A DNA stretch of 33,013 bases from contig MU619426.1 in assembly GCA_025201805.1 (NCBI GenBank), positions 2,620 to 35,632 on the forward strand, written 5' to 3'. The position numbers and the translations under genes are program-made. Positions 20,529 through 31,324 of this stretch are shown piece by piece; the stretch's first letter is position 1; every line of letters begins with the position of its first letter. The notes under the pieces are model-generated. The model had not been told where the DNA came from, did no database searches, and was given only the letters and a program-made list of their open reading frames with translations. Source of the DNA: Parasitella parasitica (Eukaryota; Mucoromycota; Mucoromycetes; Mucorales; Mucoraceae).

Positions 20529-21537
20529 TTATTCTTTTGATCCAGAACGCTGGAATGGTGAAAGACGAGCGTCATTGTCTCTTGCTGCATGTAAAAATAT
20601 GTTGAGGGTGTTTTTTGCAGCCATTATATCGCCAGACACTGTAATATAGAATGTACTCTTCGCTTTGCTGATCGTTGCACAACGTTTTCAACATTTCTTT
20701 TTTTTTTGCAAACTTGGCTGGTGAGGTATTCGTCTATCATTTGGGCTGTAACGCCACGATTTTCTTCGCATTTTTGAAGAGCTTTTATGAAAGTATTTGT
20801 AGGTCCAGGTCTTTTGCCTCTCATGGTAGGTGAAAATCTTCCACCTCGATAGGCAATGATGGTTTTATTTACCTTAACTGATCCACCAAGTGGTGGAGGG
20901 CGGGAGTAAGAATTGTTGTTTCTCGTTGTTGTCTTCACATTGACGCACCCGTACGATATTTAATGCTATCACGAGTAAACATCTTGACTATTTCGCTGAA
21001 GGCTTTTTGCTTCTTTCTATAACATCTAAACTTTAATTTTGAAGACCTATTCCATTTGGTTAACACATTTTTAAAATATGTACAAGAGTTTGCTACACTT
21101 ACCAAAGGCCTCTGATATAAAATTCATACATTGCATCGTAGGATTGTATGCGCTTTCTGCAAGCAATCAAGAATTTTAAAACTTCTCCGGTTTTTAATGA
21201 ATCCAGTTCTGTTATCATTCTATGAGTGTCTGTGTGCTTCGTTTGATGAATCTTTCGAATGTGAGCTGCATCATTAAACCCACACAAGTGATAATACTCC
21301 TTTTGACAAAGTGATCTCACTCTACCAGCTTGGTCAACTATAGTAAAAACCGTGCTAATTCCAGGGTCTACCGCCCACACTTGGCACCCATTGTCAATAT
21401 CTTTTTTCAGGTCAGATGGCTTTATGGGAAGAGAGTCTTTCTTCTTTTTTGCAGTAATTCTCGAGAAAAGAAAAGAAACTGAATAACCATCCGTGTAGAT
21501 AACATTCCTTATATAACTCGATAAGTTCTAAGGCATT
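20529..21537 (-). pseudogene. Fanzor (eukaryotic TnpB-like, RNA-guided nuclease family) pseudogene
   Basis: Minus strand, read from 21537 down. LELIELYKE is followed, after a frame change near 21497, by TDGYSVSFLFSR and then KKDSLPIKPSDLKKD and CQVWAVDPGISTVFTIVD (RuvC-I; Asp at 21368-21366). EYYHLCGFNDAAHIRK and a helical stretch follow up to FYIRGLW. A good GT-AG intron (21102-21047, GTAAGT...AATAG, 56 nt) joins to SSKLKFRCYRKKQKAF. After a one-base loss near 20940 come VNKTIIAYRGGRFSP, RGKRPGPTNTFIKALQK and IDEYLTSQVC, typical of Fanzor/OrfB C-termini, where the Glu is the likely relocated RuvC-II residue. The CxxC partner Cys is lost in an A-run near 20700. A further frame change gives SGDIMAAKNTLNIFLHAA (RuvC-III Asp) and the stop at 20531-20529. 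At least three frame breaks: dead in this copy, but recent enough that all landmarks remain. Family identity rests on motif order, not on a search. Confidence 0.8.
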
Positions 21538-21639
21538 ACTAAATTAAAACTATATGAACTTTTACTTCAAGGTCTTCTTTCCATTGTATAACCTATTTCA
21601 CATAATGTCCGAAGCTCAAACGCCCATCTAAACCAAACT

Positions 21640-21965
21640 GCAAACAATCCAGTCTATTTATCATCCTCTAATATAATTCTGTTGTCTGGAAAATGGACTC
21701 TTACTACTGATAGCTTTGTCATCCCAGGCTTTCGTTTAATTTTTAGCGATATATTCGTAAAGCTGTTGGCTTCTGCGGCTGTATTTCTAAATCATTAGGT
21801 GATGACATTCAAACTTCTTTTAGGTTCTTTCTTGCTGGTGTATCACTAGTCATTTACAATAATGCCTTGTACAATAATATACGCTTCTTGCTCAATGCGA
21901 CAACAAAATTAATTGTACAAGTATTAAATTACATCACTGATTACAGCTACCTAATAATATTACAG
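21640..21965 (+). pseudogene. Unidentified coding relic
   Basis: Two plus-strand blocks in frames that differ by one shift read as one protein-like sequence: ILLSGKWTLTTDSFVIPGF then RLIFSDIFVKLLASAAVFLN, and, after a stop and shift, LGDDIQTSFRFFLAGVSLVI then YNNALYNNIRFLLNATTKLI. Composition looks coding (hydrophobic with regular charged residues), but I recognise no family. It ends just before the 43-A tract, so a retrotransposed copy is possible. Confidence 0.3.
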
Positions 21966-21986
21966 CTGGCGACTTTTTTGATTTCG

Positions 21987-22029
<43 letters not shown>
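21987..22029. repeat. Poly(A) tract, 43 A
   Basis: Uninterrupted A run on the plus strand, directly 3' of an unidentified plus-strand coding relic. This fits a poly(A) tail left by retrotransposition, but equally long A runs occur elsewhere in the window (12575-12614) in a promoter, so replication slippage can explain it too. Confidence 0.85.
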
Positions 22030-22032
<3 letters not shown>

Positions 22033-22396
22033 AGTATACAACATCTGTTTTCTTCAAAAGGGCTGATTAGCTCTCTACCAAGCATCATTCACACATCCAC
22101 TAAAGTTGGTGCCTTGATCGAAGGCATATTTACAAGAGAGCCTCTCATAAAATCAGAACGATACATCTCTCTTAGAAGCTTTCATGGGCTATGGATACAA
22201 ATATAACTTTGATTATCGTAAAACAACATGAAAAATAAAGTTTTTAGGTTAAAGCAGCCATTCTCTTTTGAATGTTATCCTTGTAAAAATTACAAAGATT
22301 CGATGTCCCCTAGCTGTTACCAACTTGTTACGTTTTATTAGGCCAATCATGGAAACAAGAAAGTAACTAAAGAAACCGATTTCAAGCAGTTCTCGA

Positions 22397-23400
22397 GTGG
22401 TTGCCGAACAAAACAAAAACTTTATCAGTATAGTTAAAATGAAACAACGAGTTGTTTGGAAGACTGATTTTGATCTTGATTACAGTCCAGAGAAGAATGG
22501 CGTGGCCCCTTTGGGTGCGAAACTATCAACACATGAAGCAAGGGGTGCCTGGATTAATGTGAAAAGTTACATTCGAGATCTAGTTGCTGCAGTGAGTATT
22601 TTTGGTTTCAAATGTTTAAGCTAAACCTCAATCAGCTAATAAGTTGTTATTTGTTATTCTTAGCATGGCATTGATGAGCTCGACGAGAGAATAGAGGGCA
22701 AAGCACTTGTAGAAGGCCAAGAAAAAACGTGCAGATTCATCAAATATATCTGCTAAATTATGCATGTACAATATCATCAGAATTATTCCATTGATGAACT
22801 AACTTTCTTTAAAGAGACCATCCATAACACGGTAAGAGACTGTATATTACACCCATTTAGTGTTTCTTTGTTTTGAAACTGTACTTGCTATAATCAAGAA
22901 GAATAAGCATGTACCTTATTTCGCTCCTGGAAAAGATGAGCAATGACAGCTCAGCTGGAAAAAAAGTGGGACAAAATCCAGACAAGGACACGATAGCTGA
23001 TGGTATCATCCGTTTGAAAACATAGATGGATTTTCAAGTTCTTATTTTGGAAACAACAGGCACTGTTGGCCATGAAGACCATGCAATGACAGCTTTTGAC
23101 AACTCAAAAGACATGTTTGCTTTGCTTTCAATGCTCAAGACGACAGCTGATAAATACAAGCATGAAGATTTTGAAAAGCTCAAGTTGTATTTTGTCCAGC
23201 CGAGTGGTAAGTAGTGCTATAAGCAACATTTCTTTTGTTGTGCTATTAATGTTGTTTGCCCCCCCCCCCTCCCCAATGAGGCTACCGTATCCGATTGTGG
23301 TCGATGCAATATGCTAAAAATGGGGAGGTTAAAACCTTGCTAAGCCAAGACTTCAGTGACAGAGAAGGATAGCTGGCATCTCTGGTCAATTTTTTCTTGA
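22397..23400 (+). pseudogene. Decayed copy of a repetitive protein family of unknown function
   Basis: Plus-strand exon-like blocks read KQRVVWKTDFDLDYSPEKN, then HEARGAWINVKSYIRDLVAA. A plausible intron (GTGAGT at 22592, TTCTTAG ending at 22663) follows, then HGIDELDERIEGKALVEGQ. After stops come MTAQLEKKWDKIQTRTR, MDFQVLILETTGTVGHED, FALLSMLKTTADKYKHEDF and EKLKLYFVQPSG. A second intron-like gap (GTAAGT about 23207 to CAATGAG about 23280) leads to YRIRLWSMQYAKNGEVKT. The pattern '(D)F..L..E..G, then a ~40-residue helix, then F..LK..FV...G..I.LWSM' resembles a family that is very repetitive in Mucorales and has no known function. The E-x-G after a buried D-F strand faintly recalls PD-(D/E)xK folds, which is speculation. 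Frame changes and stops make this copy non-functional. Confidence 0.5.
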
Positions 23401-23850
23401 GCCTAAACGTATAGCTCTAATCTTGAACAATTGAGAAAAATAGCAGTAGTACCTCAACAAGCTTTATTCAATTGTGTAGAAGAGACCGCAAACACAATTG
23501 CGGCTTTGAAATGCCAACATGAGGAGAACGAGAAGTAGAACAACGGTAAGCGAGAACGATAGCTAGAAAGTCTTCCTTTGAGATGTGATATGTCCCAGGG
23601 TTTTTAAATTGAACTTCAACACTCATGGACAACACTTTTCGAGCGAACACCTAATGAGTTCACCTGAGAGTGATGATTAGCTCAAGTCGTAAGCTCAAGT
23701 AGTAGCTTGTTCTACAATGTTTGCATTAGAGAACCGTGACTCAACAAATCAGTGTCCCAAAGCGAATTTTTTTTTTTTTTTTTTTGGAATTTTTTTCTTG
23801 TAGTTTTGACATTTATCCTTTCAGTTCAAGCAAGGAAAGCTCTTTCAATA

Positions 23851-25850
23851 ATGACAAAAAACACAGTAGATCGATTTATATCCAACGTTGTTAATAAACC
23901 ACAAGTTTTCTTTGGATCCAACCAAAAAATTGCTGACAGTGCGTTAGAAGTAGCCAAACATTTCTACGACAAAGGTGCAGTTGACATGGAGAGTTTATAC
24001 ATCTGACACTTATGCCCCCTCTCTCTCTCTTTTTTTTTTACGCTAGTCAAAAAGGTAGAGCAAGTTCAGTTTTCCCCCTTTACAGAACTGCTGACGGAAG
24101 GATTTGATAATGATCAAATCTGGGAAGAGATTGCCTCTCAAAATGAACCATTCCTAGATTACGCAAAGACAGCACTTAAAGAGTTTAGCAAAAAGCCCTC
24201 AACACAGAAGCAATCATTTACTGATGACGATGAAGAAGAAGCGAGCCTTTCAGATCAGTCAATGGATTTAGATCAACAAACAGATGAGGAGGAGGATGAA
24301 GAAGAGGATAATCATGGTTTAGATTTCATGGATCAGGATAATGATTCAGAACAAGAGGATCAAGACATGGAAGAACAAGACGATGAGGATGAAGTAATTG
24401 AGCCTGAGGTTTTAGAGGAAGAAAAGAGGTAATTTTATGGTCCATGTGCGACGCTGGCAAGCTAATCGACTTGTCCTCATATATTGCATAGCTCGAAAAA
24501 GACATCAGAGGTCGATGACGAATTCTTCAATCTGGAGGAATTCAATAAATGGACAGACAAGCAAGAAGAATTAGACATGATGTCTGACCGTGAGGATCAA
24601 GACGATGAGTTTGATTTCGACAAAGATTTAGATGAGCAAGAAGACTCTGATGAGGAGCAGGACGATACCGAGGCTGCTACAGGTAAATACCTATTATCGT
24701 GGGCATACGGAAACTAGGACTTATCTTTGCTCGTTCAGAAATGCTGTACAAAGACTTTTACGGCGCTGGGCCCAAGATGGATGCCAAGCTCTATACACCC
24801 AAGAAAAAAGTTGAGTACCAGGAGGGCCGGGCAGATGAAGAAGAAGAGGAAGAAAATGAACAAGAGGACATGGAAGACTTGGAGGACATGGAGGATAATG
24901 AAGGCCCTGCTCGTGATCTTTTCGGCGCTGATTCTGATGCGGAACAAGAAGACGGCCAAGAGCACTCGGCTTTCCAAAAGCAACAAGCCAGGCTGCAAGC
25001 GCAAATCGAAGAATATGAAGAAGAGAATATTCAGGATAAGCATTGGACATTGCGTGGTGAAGCTGCAGCCAAATCCAGACCTGTCAACAGTTTACTAGAG
25101 GAAGATCTTGAATTTGAGCACGCCAACAAGCCTGTTCCCGTGATCACACAGGAATCAACAAACACATTAGAAGAGATGATCAAGAAGCGCATTTTAGACA
25201 ACATGTTTGACGATGTCGAGCGCAAAGTGGATCCCACATTGCGACCTTTCGTTCCTTCAAAACGGGTCGAGCTTAGCGACGAAAAGGCCAAACAATCACT
25301 GGCAGACATGTACGAAGACGATTTCGTGCGCAAGCAGGCTGGCCAAGAAAAGAAAGATGTGCGTGATGAAGCATTAGAAAAGGAGCATGACGAAATCAGC
25401 AATCTGTTCAGCACTTTGTGTCACAAATTAGATGCACTATCCAACTTTCATTACACACCGAAGGCAGCTAAGCCTGAGATGACGATTGTCAGCAATTCTG
25501 CAGCCATCAGCATGGAGGAGGTCACGCCTATAAATGTATCGGATGCAACACTATTAGCACCTGAGGAAGTGTACGACAAGAAGCGCGGCGATGTCAAGGT
25601 TGCATCTGAGATGGACCAAGATGAACGTAAGCGCCAGAGAGCCCAAAAGAAAAAGTTGAAGCGAAAGGAGCGCGACATGAAGGAGAGAGAACAGAAGATC
25701 ATGCAGAAATACAATCCTCAGATGGGCCAGAGAAAAGCAAAAACAAAGGCTGTCAAGGAGCTGCTGGGACAAAAGAACGTTACAGTTATTGGCAAAGACG
25801 GCCAGAAGAAGACGACAACAAAGCAGGTTACCTCTGCCTCACTATTTTAA
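23851..25850 (+). CDS. MPP10: Mpp10, U3 snoRNP / SSU processome component
   Basis: Four exons, 23851-23974, 24047-24428, 24492-24682 and 24739-25850, give 602 aa (yeast Mpp10 is 593). Introns are 72, 63 and 56 nt; the first has an unusual donor, G|GTGCAG. Family features in order are: an N-terminal helical part (FTELLTEGFDNDQIWEEI), a long acidic region (about 100-290) with the conserved block EEFNKWTDKQE and DFYGAGPK between acidic runs, then LEEMIKKRILDNMFDDVERK, RPFVPSKRVELSDEKAKQSL and HEEIS-like HDEISNLFSTLCHKLDALSN. A basic tail (RQRAQKKKLKRKERDMKERE, later AVKELLGQKNVTVIGKDGQK) ends the protein. Mpp10 acts with Imp3 and Imp4 in the U3 snoRNP at the early 18S rRNA cleavages in the nucleolus. 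The next gene converges from the minus strand. Confidence 0.94.
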
Positions 25851-26245
25851 TCGTATTGTATATTCCTTTCCTGTTGTTGTCATCTTATATTATATAAAGA
25901 GTTTATTGTTTTTAGAAATATAGGTGATATATCTGTATTTACATCAAAATAAATTAGGCATGGTGATTGAGAGATATTGTTCTTATTATTATTAGTGAAG
26001 AGAAAAATGATCCAAAAAGTGATATAAAAAAAAGAGGCATATAATGGCATAGAGAAATAAAAAAAAAAAATACATTCATAATTTGTCTAGAAGGTCATAA
26101 TAGTAGTAAAGTGGTATTAATGGAGATATTTACATAAGAAAATCATATTGAAAGAGATGTCGAAAGAGAGGAAATTTGTTGTCAAAACAATGTGATGGGT
26201 ATAAAAATGAGTGGTGGCTATTGCTGCTACTTCAAGGCTGTTTGA
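25851..26245. terminator. Convergent 3' region of MPP10 and the 226-aa gene
   Basis: About 395 AT-rich bp between two convergent stop codons, with AATAAA-type motifs on the plus strand near 25949 and 26056. Both genes must end transcription here. No gene seen. Confidence 0.45.
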
Positions 26246-26926
26246 TCATAATTCAGTAGCGGTAGGGTTGCTACTTGCTCTTTTTCTTTTCCATTCGACA
26301 CATGGAGCTGGTGTTTTGACCTCGACATTGGAGTCATCTTGGCCAAAGACAATCTTAAATCGGCCTTTTTGAACACAGGTGCTCCTTGAGGGTTCGGATC
26401 TGTTTCTTACGAGTGGTTGGGATGTCAACAGCTTGTTGTTAGCAGTAGTAAGAGCCACTTGGTTCATTGAATTCGACTTGTTGAGTGGCACAGTGGTGAT
26501 TGCCGCGGGTAAGCTCTTTCTGCCGTTTTGCCAAAAATGAGAATCCCAGATTTGCATGGACGACGAATGTCTGTTATTGCCGCTGGTTAATGAGGAAGCC
26601 ATAGTGGTGTAGTAATCACACTCAGAGTCGTCATCTGAATCAGAATCGTCAGAGTAAATTGATTGTAGACTATTGCGCTTCGTCTTTATGCCTGTCAAAT
26701 CAGCAAACTGACTAGCGGTCAAATCCTCAGAGTGAATTGCAATTTCAGTTGATTTGGTTCGAATGTATTTCTCTGTTGCTGCTGCTAAAGTTGTGGCTGA
26801 TTTAGATCCCTTTACATTCCAAGAATGGCCACCAAGGTGCAATTTATCAGATATTTTGTGTAGCTTCGTTTTCCATTTCGCTGGATCAAAGTATTGTAAA
26901 GTGGATGTTGATGCAGAGTGGATCAT
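26246..26926 (-). CDS. Ser/Thr-rich protein of unknown function (226 aa)
   Basis: A single-exon frame, MIHSASTSTLQYFDPAKWKT..., which I do not recognise. Visible parts are an N-terminal basic/aromatic stretch (about 10-40), an acidic Ser-Asp run (IYSDDSDSDDDSECDYY, about 90-106) that looks like a CK2 target, a Ser/Asn-rich middle, and a short ordered-looking C-terminal block KGRFKIVFGQD followed by VEWKRKR. The KGRFxI motif and basic tail occur in my recollection of other uncharacterised fungal proteins, but I cannot name one with a function. No signal peptide or membrane segment. Codon use and length (start 26926, T-rich leader) support a real gene. A cytosolic or nuclear regulatory protein is the most one may infer. 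Confidence 0.6.
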   Translation of the reverse strand: MIHSASTSTLQYFDPAKWKTKLHKISDKLHLGGHSWNVKGSKSATTLAAATEKYIRTKSTEIAIHSEDLTASQFADLTGIKTKRNSLQSIYSDDSDSDDDSECDYYTTMASSLTSGNNRHSSSMQIWDSHFWQNGRKSLPAAITTVPLNKSNSMNQVALTTANNKLLTSQPLVRNRSEPSRSTCVQKGRFKIVFGQDDSNVEVKTPAPCVEWKRKRASSNPTATEL

Positions 26927-28526
26927 TTTTTTTTATAAAAAGGATGAAAGTAAAAAAAAGAAGAGAGCGAAAATCTCAATTTATACGGATGGTGGAAATA
27001 GCATGCAGTTGAGAGGTTTATGCCCACAGGCCAAATTACCTCAACGCTACACCTGCGAAAAAACTCCCTGATATTCAGTATTATATTGTAACTTTTGATC
27101 TTGACCTCCCCATTTTTTTTATTTATTTACCATATAAATGAATTATGTAAGCACTGGTTGTTCGATCCATGTATTATGATGCACATCTACCTATCTACCC
27201 ATCTCTCTTTCTAATCATGTATCTGCTGCTGTAAAGAATAGCAGGGTACAAGCCCTGTTCATCCATAAAGAATTCCACAATTTAACTAATTTATTTCATG
27301 TAAATTATAATCCTCCCCCCTAAAGAAGTAGTGGTCATTTTTATCCCTATTCAACCTAGGTAATACCCATGTCTCGTGTCACAGCCAAAGCACAATAAAG
27401 TTGTGCTCTGTTTAATCTCACTGCATAAAACCTAGAAAAAATCTCAATAATGTCATCATCATCTACAGCTGGAGAATGTTTATTTATACATGCTAATCAA
27501 AGGAACTAGGCAGATTATGTACATTTTTCACCTGTGTATCTCCTTTTTTTTTTATTTTTCTTTTTGAATGCGCGGGTAGATGCAACCTATTGTCGTCAAA
27601 TTAAAGAGGTTGCACTATCAACCATGTGCACGCATGGCAACATTTCCATCAATATTTGCGTGCCACAAATCTAAACAATATAAATCTCCCCAATTAAACA
27701 AATAACTACTAGTGGGTTACCCATGTTTACGGCGATTTAGCTTCTATTAACGGCCTACGTTTTTCTCGTGGACGTTGGTAATACTTGTAACTTCAGGAAC
27801 AATTTTCGTTGGTTGAACGACACTAAATTTCATTATATACAAAATATTTTATAAATTAAACATATTGGCCCGAAACTCCTTTATCCTGGTCAGCCACAAA
27901 TTACACTAAATGTTGCTCATTGAAGTGAATAATAATGAATTCAACTTTTTCATGGTGCCTGAGATTAGTCGCTAAAATTTGATAACTCTAGTGATGGTTT
28001 CTTTGTTGTCATAGCAGGTGCTGATTCGTTATAAATATTGTATCAGAATAGGGTTGGAACTTGTGAAATGCAATGCTGGTGATCTAAAGCAAAGACATGA
28101 GATGTACCATTTGATTTGCTCCACTTTCCCTTTTTGTAACAAGAATATTTCGTTATAAACAACACGGGAATGCAAGTTCTGCGGTGTATGATCTTTGACA
28201 TCATCGGCACAAAGAACAAGCAGTGTGTTCACAGATCAAGTGAGTTGCGCCCAAAAAAAGCTGTGTCGATGCGAAATACTGTACACCTATCCTCAAGGTC
28301 ATAATGTGCGATACCATCAAGCCAAAAATCAAATGTACAGCAGCTTCTATTGGAAGCAGACAAAAAATGATGATTTTGCGATTAACATAGTGAATTAATA
28401 AATACTCGTATGCAAATGATATATCACAACTAAGTTTTGTATACCCACCTCCCAAAGAAAGATTCAATCAGCTCTGACATCGATTTTATTGCAAAAATGT
28501 GATTTACGCATATATATTTCAAGTGA
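26927..28526. other. 1.6-kb stretch without a recognised gene
   Basis: Frames here are short and unconvincing. Structure seen: a 7-bp hairpin with a 5-nt loop at 27389-27407, and two further inverted repeats at 27581-27614 (8 bp arms) and 27628-27663 (7 bp arms). The plus-strand frame 28195-28398 contains KLCRCEILYTYPQGHNVRYH and SSFYWKQTKNDDFAINI, which looks protein-like and may be the last trace of a repeat-family gene, but I cannot identify it. Confidence 0.45.
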
Positions 28527-30395
28527 TTATGCGGATGATTTGCTTTTGAGGCGTTTTGCTTTAGCGAGATAATCAATGTAATTTTGCTTGCTCACTTCAG
28601 CCCGAGTCTGTAATTCTTGCAATACAAAGTCTTGTATATTTACATCAGCCTCGATATGACCAAAATCAATACGCATCTGTACTATATTTGCACATGTAAC
28701 ACTGATAACTGCTGATCCTACTTTTTGAGATCCAAGTCCAAAATCCTCTTGAGATTGGAAAACAGGTGGTGAAGAGCCATCCAACTTGAGGAACATTTGG
28801 ACATCAGCATCAAGTATAGACACCTTTACAAAGCACTCTTGAAAAAGCCTTTCCTTGGCGGTCCCAAACGGAATGATGTCGTCGTAATCAAAAAGAAACT
28901 TTGCATAGGTTGACAGAATCAAGAGGGACAGCGAGCTATTAGGTATATTAATTTCAAATGAATTCTCCCGATATCTTTCACAGCCACGGAGTGTTGAATA
29001 GGAATGAAGTGTGAGCTTCTCAAGATTCGGTGAGAGCTTACTGAGCTGCGGGAGAACTCGGTTGTCGATCTTGAGATACGTTATAAATAACTCTTCGAGT
29101 TTGTTTTCCAATGCATAGGGCTTGTACCTGATTTCGCTTGTTTGGAACTCTAGCATTTTTAATGTGGGCAATGTCCCCAGAATATAGTTAAGTGGTACGG
29201 ATCCGTTAAATTGTTGTCTCATAGTCAGATCAACCAAGCTGCAATAATTGCTGCACGTTCCCAAATGATCCAGAAAGATTTTTCCAGTTTCAGCATCATT
29301 TGACAGGAAGTCTCCCAAGCAAATAACCAAACGAACAGTTCTGTCCGTTTTGTTGTCAATAATGACGTTTAATCTGGCTTGATTTGCTAAGCTTCGTCTG
29401 ACCGGCTCAAAGCTGATGGTGGGAATAACGGTGGTTCTCTTTTCGTCTAGATGGCAAATGTTGGAGAGCACAAACAGAACATCTTGAAGATCATTAAAAT
29501 AAAAATCAGCCTTAAAGTAGGACAGGTTCCTGACTGCAATAAGCATATGGATGGTGTCGATGCCACGATAAAAGTCATTATAGCAAGTGAGACGCTGAAG
29601 GTTTGGGTATTTGTAAGCGAGATATTGTACCACGTCTGGGTAGGGTATGTCGATCGCGATTTCAGTTAAACTTTCCACCTTCTTTACACTCTGTGCTGTC
29701 CAATTCGAGAGAACTTTGTGGTCTTGTACTACGTGCCTAGGGGAGAAGATCTGTATACGCAAATGGCGCAAAAATACGCAGTTTTTCAAAACTGATTCCA
29801 ATTTGCCAATGCTTTCAAAAGGGTCTGCACTCAGCGTTAATGTTTTTAGCCTCTTGAATACTTTGAGTTTGTCGAATAAAGTCTCCATGGCATCGCAAGT
29901 CATGGATGTGTCTATATGCTCCAGAGCCTCTCTAAACTCGTAGGCTACGTCTGCGTAGTATGGATCATCAAGTGGCGACGGCCTGGGTATCATCTTCATT
30001 TGATAATTGCTGCTGGGAAAAATTTTGACTATACGAAGAAAATCGGAATAAAACGCTGTAGTCAGTGTATCCAGCCTAGCAGACAAATATTGCATGTTTG
30101 AAGTAAATGACAATTCTAGCAAATCGATTATACACTGATACGGATCGCCATAGGTCCGCCCAACCTCTAGAGACTTGATTAATTGAGCAATTTGAGGTTT
30201 TTTTACCAGTTGCTTGCATAATTTCGATATTTTAGCATTTCCAATTACACACAAATGATTGAACATGGCCTTTTCGGCATCATTATTCCAATATTGACAC
30301 ACCAGTCTACATTGAGCTAAATCTGCTGCCGAATCAATGTGACTAAAGACGACCATCCATATTTCAAGCGGCAAGTGTTTGTTACAATTTGTCAT
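28527..30395 (-). CDS. F-box protein with degenerate LRR-like repeats
   Basis: A single-exon frame of 622 aa. Residues about 8-47 form an F-box (LPLEIWMVVFSHIDSAADLA then QCRLVCQYWNN), the Skp1-binding element of SCF ubiquitin ligases. The rest shows irregular leucine-rich segments typical of the large F-box families in Mucoromycota: FKRLKTLTLSADPF, CVFLRHLRIQIF, YPNLQRLTCYN, LEELFITYLKIDN and SPNLEKLTLHSY. These would form the substrate-binding solenoid. A Lys-rich tail (LAKAKRLKSKSS) ends it. No intron, frame break or membrane segment is seen, so the copy appears intact, unlike the elements on both sides. The substrate is unknown. AT-rich flanking DNA and nearby mobile elements fit a fast-evolving, family-expanded gene. 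Confidence 0.83.
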   Translation of the reverse strand: MTNCNKHLPLEIWMVVFSHIDSAADLAQCRLVCQYWNNDAEKAMFNHLCVIGNAKISKLCKQLVKKPQIAQLIKSLEVGRTYGDPYQCIIDLLELSFTSNMQYLSARLDTLTTAFYSDFLRIVKIFPSSNYQMKMIPRPSPLDDPYYADVAYEFREALEHIDTSMTCDAMETLFDKLKVFKRLKTLTLSADPFESIGKLESVLKNCVFLRHLRIQIFSPRHVVQDHKVLSNWTAQSVKKVESLTEIAIDIPYPDVVQYLAYKYPNLQRLTCYNDFYRGIDTIHMLIAVRNLSYFKADFYFNDLQDVLFVLSNICHLDEKRTTVIPTISFEPVRRSLANQARLNVIIDNKTDRTVRLVICLGDFLSNDAETGKIFLDHLGTCSNYCSLVDLTMRQQFNGSVPLNYILGTLPTLKMLEFQTSEIRYKPYALENKLEELFITYLKIDNRVLPQLSKLSPNLEKLTLHSYSTLRGCERYRENSFEINIPNSSLSLLILSTYAKFLFDYDDIIPFGTAKERLFQECFVKVSILDADVQMFLKLDGSSPPVFQSQEDFGLGSQKVGSAVISVTCANIVQMRIDFGHIEADVNIQDFVLQELQTRAEVSKQNYIDYLAKAKRLKSKSSA

Positions 30396-31320
30396 TTTAA
30401 TCGAGTTGCAGAATTTTTTTGGTTTTTTTAAAAAAACAGCCGTTACACATTTTGGCTAGCGTTTTATATGTCAAATCATCAAATTTTAATAAACAACTTA
30501 AATTCTTGACCTGAACTTGTTTCGCATGACAATGAGCTGCAATGACATGATCTGTGTTCTGGGTTTTCATGACAACCTTTTTGGCGTCTCTAAGCAAGTC
30601 TTACCCAATTCAAGAAGCATTTTGAATGATGCAAGGCTGCTTCTTAAACATGTTACTACATATACCGTATTGCAGGAACCGAAAATAAAATAATGCAGGA
30701 GAGAAATTCGGTCTGCTCTTAATTAAAGGTAATTACTATGAAATACACATTGTTAGCATGCACAGTGACGCTTGCATATTTTCTCGTTTATTTTAAAACC
30801 ACTTGTAAATACCTCAGCTGTGATGATTTCAACTTGTATAAAAGTGTGCTGCATCTCTAATGCTTACTACTGTATCACATTCCCAAAATATACGACTTCG
30901 TTGATACTAGTTTTGCTCCAATTGCATATTTATATAATTCCGTTATTTGTATTAGATAGAGATCATACCATTTATATCATCATTACGGAGCAACAAAACC
31001 TATAAGATAAGCGTAATTTACCAAAATACTAAAATCCTGAAATATCTGATTTATGATTATCATAAATTTTACTATGGACATCAGTAGGAACGGAAATATT
31101 GATTTTAATGACATTTTGATTTAAAAGCGAATTTAACTACTATATTATGTTGGCTCGAACTGAAATTTCTTACAAAGTACGATCTGTGTAATACAGTTCC
31201 TGTATAACATGATTTGGAAAGGAACTTGTAAAAATTTGAGCATGTCTTAATTATAACATCTCTTCCCCATTATTAATACTCAAAGAAAAATAATTACAAA
31301 ATATAATATTGATCACAATT
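30396..31320. other. AT-rich gene-free stretch between F-box gene and Harbinger relic
   Basis: About 925 bp, very AT-rich, with a T-run upstream of the F-box start (30415-30436, mostly T and A). The frame 30397-30597 (-) lies in the F-box leader and has no motif; 30772-31005 (+) is hydrophobic by base composition. I see nothing that can be named. Confidence 0.5.
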
Positions 31321-31324
31321 ATAT

